From: Candidatus Cloacimonadota bacterium
GTDB lineage: Bacteria; Cloacimonadota; Cloacimonadia; Cloacimonadales; WRIO01
Direction: 5' to 3'
Length of the DNA stretch: 7,489 nt
NCBI GenBank assembly: GCA_023230175.1
Contig: JALNXV010000173.1
Span: forward strand, 1 to 7,489
Shown: positions 6,631 to 7,489 of the stretch, one piece after another
Numbering within the stretch: position 1 is the first letter of the stretch
How the letters are laid out: each line of letters opens with the position of its first letter
Notes under the pieces: model-generated
What the model saw: the letters and a program-made list of their open reading frames with translations, nothing else
Databases searched by the model: none
What the model was told of the DNA's origin: nothing
Translations under genes and position numbers: made by a program

Positions 6631-7489
6631 TTAGATCCCCCAATTTCTCGGTGGTACTCTAAAATTCCATGATGTATCATCAAATGCAGACATTCTTCCT
6701 GCACTTGAACCTTGATATACTTCAGGATAGTCCGGGGGTTGTTTATACATAAATCTACGATCATAAAAATACTGCTTATCATAGCCTGTTGATTGATGAG
6801 TTGGGCCAAATACAAATCTTGCAGGATCCCACATTTGTGAGGTATCCGGATTATCTGGGGATTCATTACCGGATCTGTGTATAAAGCCTCTTCTTCTTTG
6901 AGCTATTGATCCGTAAACCCATAGATTTCCACGTTCAAATACCAAATCAGCTCCACTTTCCGGATAAACAGGATTATACCAAGGATAATCATATACTGCA
7001 TAATGTGGAGAAGTTGCTAAATCGGTTAATGGATTATTAGCCATAGGATATCCTACATAATATTGCATACCAACTGCTCCGGGCCACTGCATATTATTAA
7101 ATACTCCATAGGTCGGCCTATTTGGTGGGAATTTAATACGATGAAAATCTATGAAAGAAAACAAGGTATCGTTACCGGTATAAGCACTTTGACCCCAGAA
7201 AGGAGTAGGTGTTCCGTGCGGATGTTGATATTCATAAGAAAAAACACCATCAGCTTTATAATCGAAATCTCCAAGACTTGGATCATTATCTCCAATAGCA
7301 GCATAAGCACCGTATAAGTATATATTCCCATTTGGTCCTGTTGACATTGGTGCATCAATAATTGCATTAGATAAAGGATCACGATATTTATATTTTATCA
7401 AAACCTTACCTTCTGAGACTAATCCAAAATAATCTATAGTATTTATATTATCAGGGTCATCAGGAGATGTCCCAACAGGTGTATTGTTA
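6631..7489 (-). CDS. DUF4900/PilX-like exported protein, C-terminal part (N-terminus outside window)
   Basis: The frame is open from the window edge (first full codon 7488) to TAA at 6633-6631, giving 285 residues; the TTG at 7401 is an internal Leu codon, not a start. The fragment opens with an Asp/Pro/Thr-rich stretch, then YFGLVSEGKVLIKY (about 20-33). It continues with beta-strand repeats such as IYLYGAYAAIGD (56-67) and LWVYGSIAQRRRGFIH (189-204), followed by STGYDKQYFYDRRF (233-246) and PPDYPEV (251-257). The strand plus 'YG-x-I-x-Q-x-RRG' and the later 'GY-x-K-x-Y-x-YD-x-RF...PP-x-(F/Y)P' pattern match, from memory, the C-terminal part of DUF4900 proteins linked to pilus assembly loci. 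It is rich in Tyr, Trp and Pro. An N-terminal prepilin-like or membrane segment would be expected upstream. Its role, perhaps a PilX-type minor pilin or tip component, is inferred. Confidence 0.7.
   Translation of the reverse strand, partial: NNTPVGTSPDDPDNINTIDYFGLVSEGKVLIKYKYRDPLSNAIIDAPMSTGPNGNIYLYGAYAAIGDNDPSLGDFDYKADGVFSYEYQHPHGTPTPFWGQSAYTGNDTLFSFIDFHRIKFPPNRPTYGVFNNMQWPGAVGMQYYVGYPMANNPLTDLATSPHYAVYDYPWYNPVYPESGADLVFERGNLWVYGSIAQRRRGFIHRSGNESPDNPDTSQMWDPARFVFGPTHQSTGYDKQYFYDRRFMYKQPPDYPEVYQGSSAGRMSAFDDTSWNFRVPPRNWGI

Noticed and set aside
6591..6866. Minus-strand open frame of 91 codons bridging the DUF4900 gene and pilM
   Set aside because: It is out of frame with the DUF4900-like gene, which has clear protein-like patterns, and its translation is low complexity with no recognisable motif.
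7063..7382. Further short frames on both strands at the right end
   Set aside because: Both overlap the DUF4900-like reading frame, and their translations do not look like folded proteins.
7399..7401. TTG at 7401 as start of the DUF4900-like gene
   Set aside because: The frame stays open upstream to the window edge and the residues just before it (YFGLVSEGKV) continue a family-like strand, so the gene begins outside the window.

Overview
The window is most of a type IV pilus (or closely related type II secretion) assembly locus, read entirely from the minus strand. It comes from an AT-rich Gram-negative (diderm) bacterium. A secretin, a lipoprotein with a good lipobox, strong AGGAGG-type Shine-Dalgarno sites and a DUF4900-like envelope protein fit an uncultured lineage of the FCB group. 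Cloacimonadota is my best guess, from recollection of similar DUF4900 and Ig-like proteins there. The taxonomy is inferred and could not be tested here.

Layout in transcription order (right to left). 7489-6631: the C-terminal 285 residues of a DUF4900/PilX-like exported protein, cut by the window edge. 6598-5528: pilM, cytoplasmic actin-like ATPase. 5498-4905: pilN. 4905-4345: pilO. 4358-3813: a PilP-position protein with a membrane anchor in place of the usual lipid anchor. 3780-2365: a compact secretin (PilQ/HofQ-like). 2361-160: a 733-residue lipoprotein with about six tandem bacterial Ig-like domains. 147-about 110: a rho-independent terminator. 64-1: the first 21 codons of a PilB/GspE-type assembly ATPase, which runs off the left edge.

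The genes from DUF4900 to the Ig-like lipoprotein are separated by at most about 32 nt. Two junctions overlap, and two Shine-Dalgarno sites lie inside the end of the preceding gene. They look like one translationally coupled operon ended by the terminator, with the ATPase as the next unit.

In the working model, PilM binds the cytoplasmic tail of PilN, PilN and PilO pair in the periplasm, and the PilP-like protein connects them to the secretin pore in the outer membrane. PilB would power pilus or pseudopilus assembly. The Ig-like lipoprotein and the DUF4900 protein are the non-canonical parts: the first lies directly after the secretin and the second directly before pilM. No tRNA, rRNA, CRISPR array or mobile element was seen.
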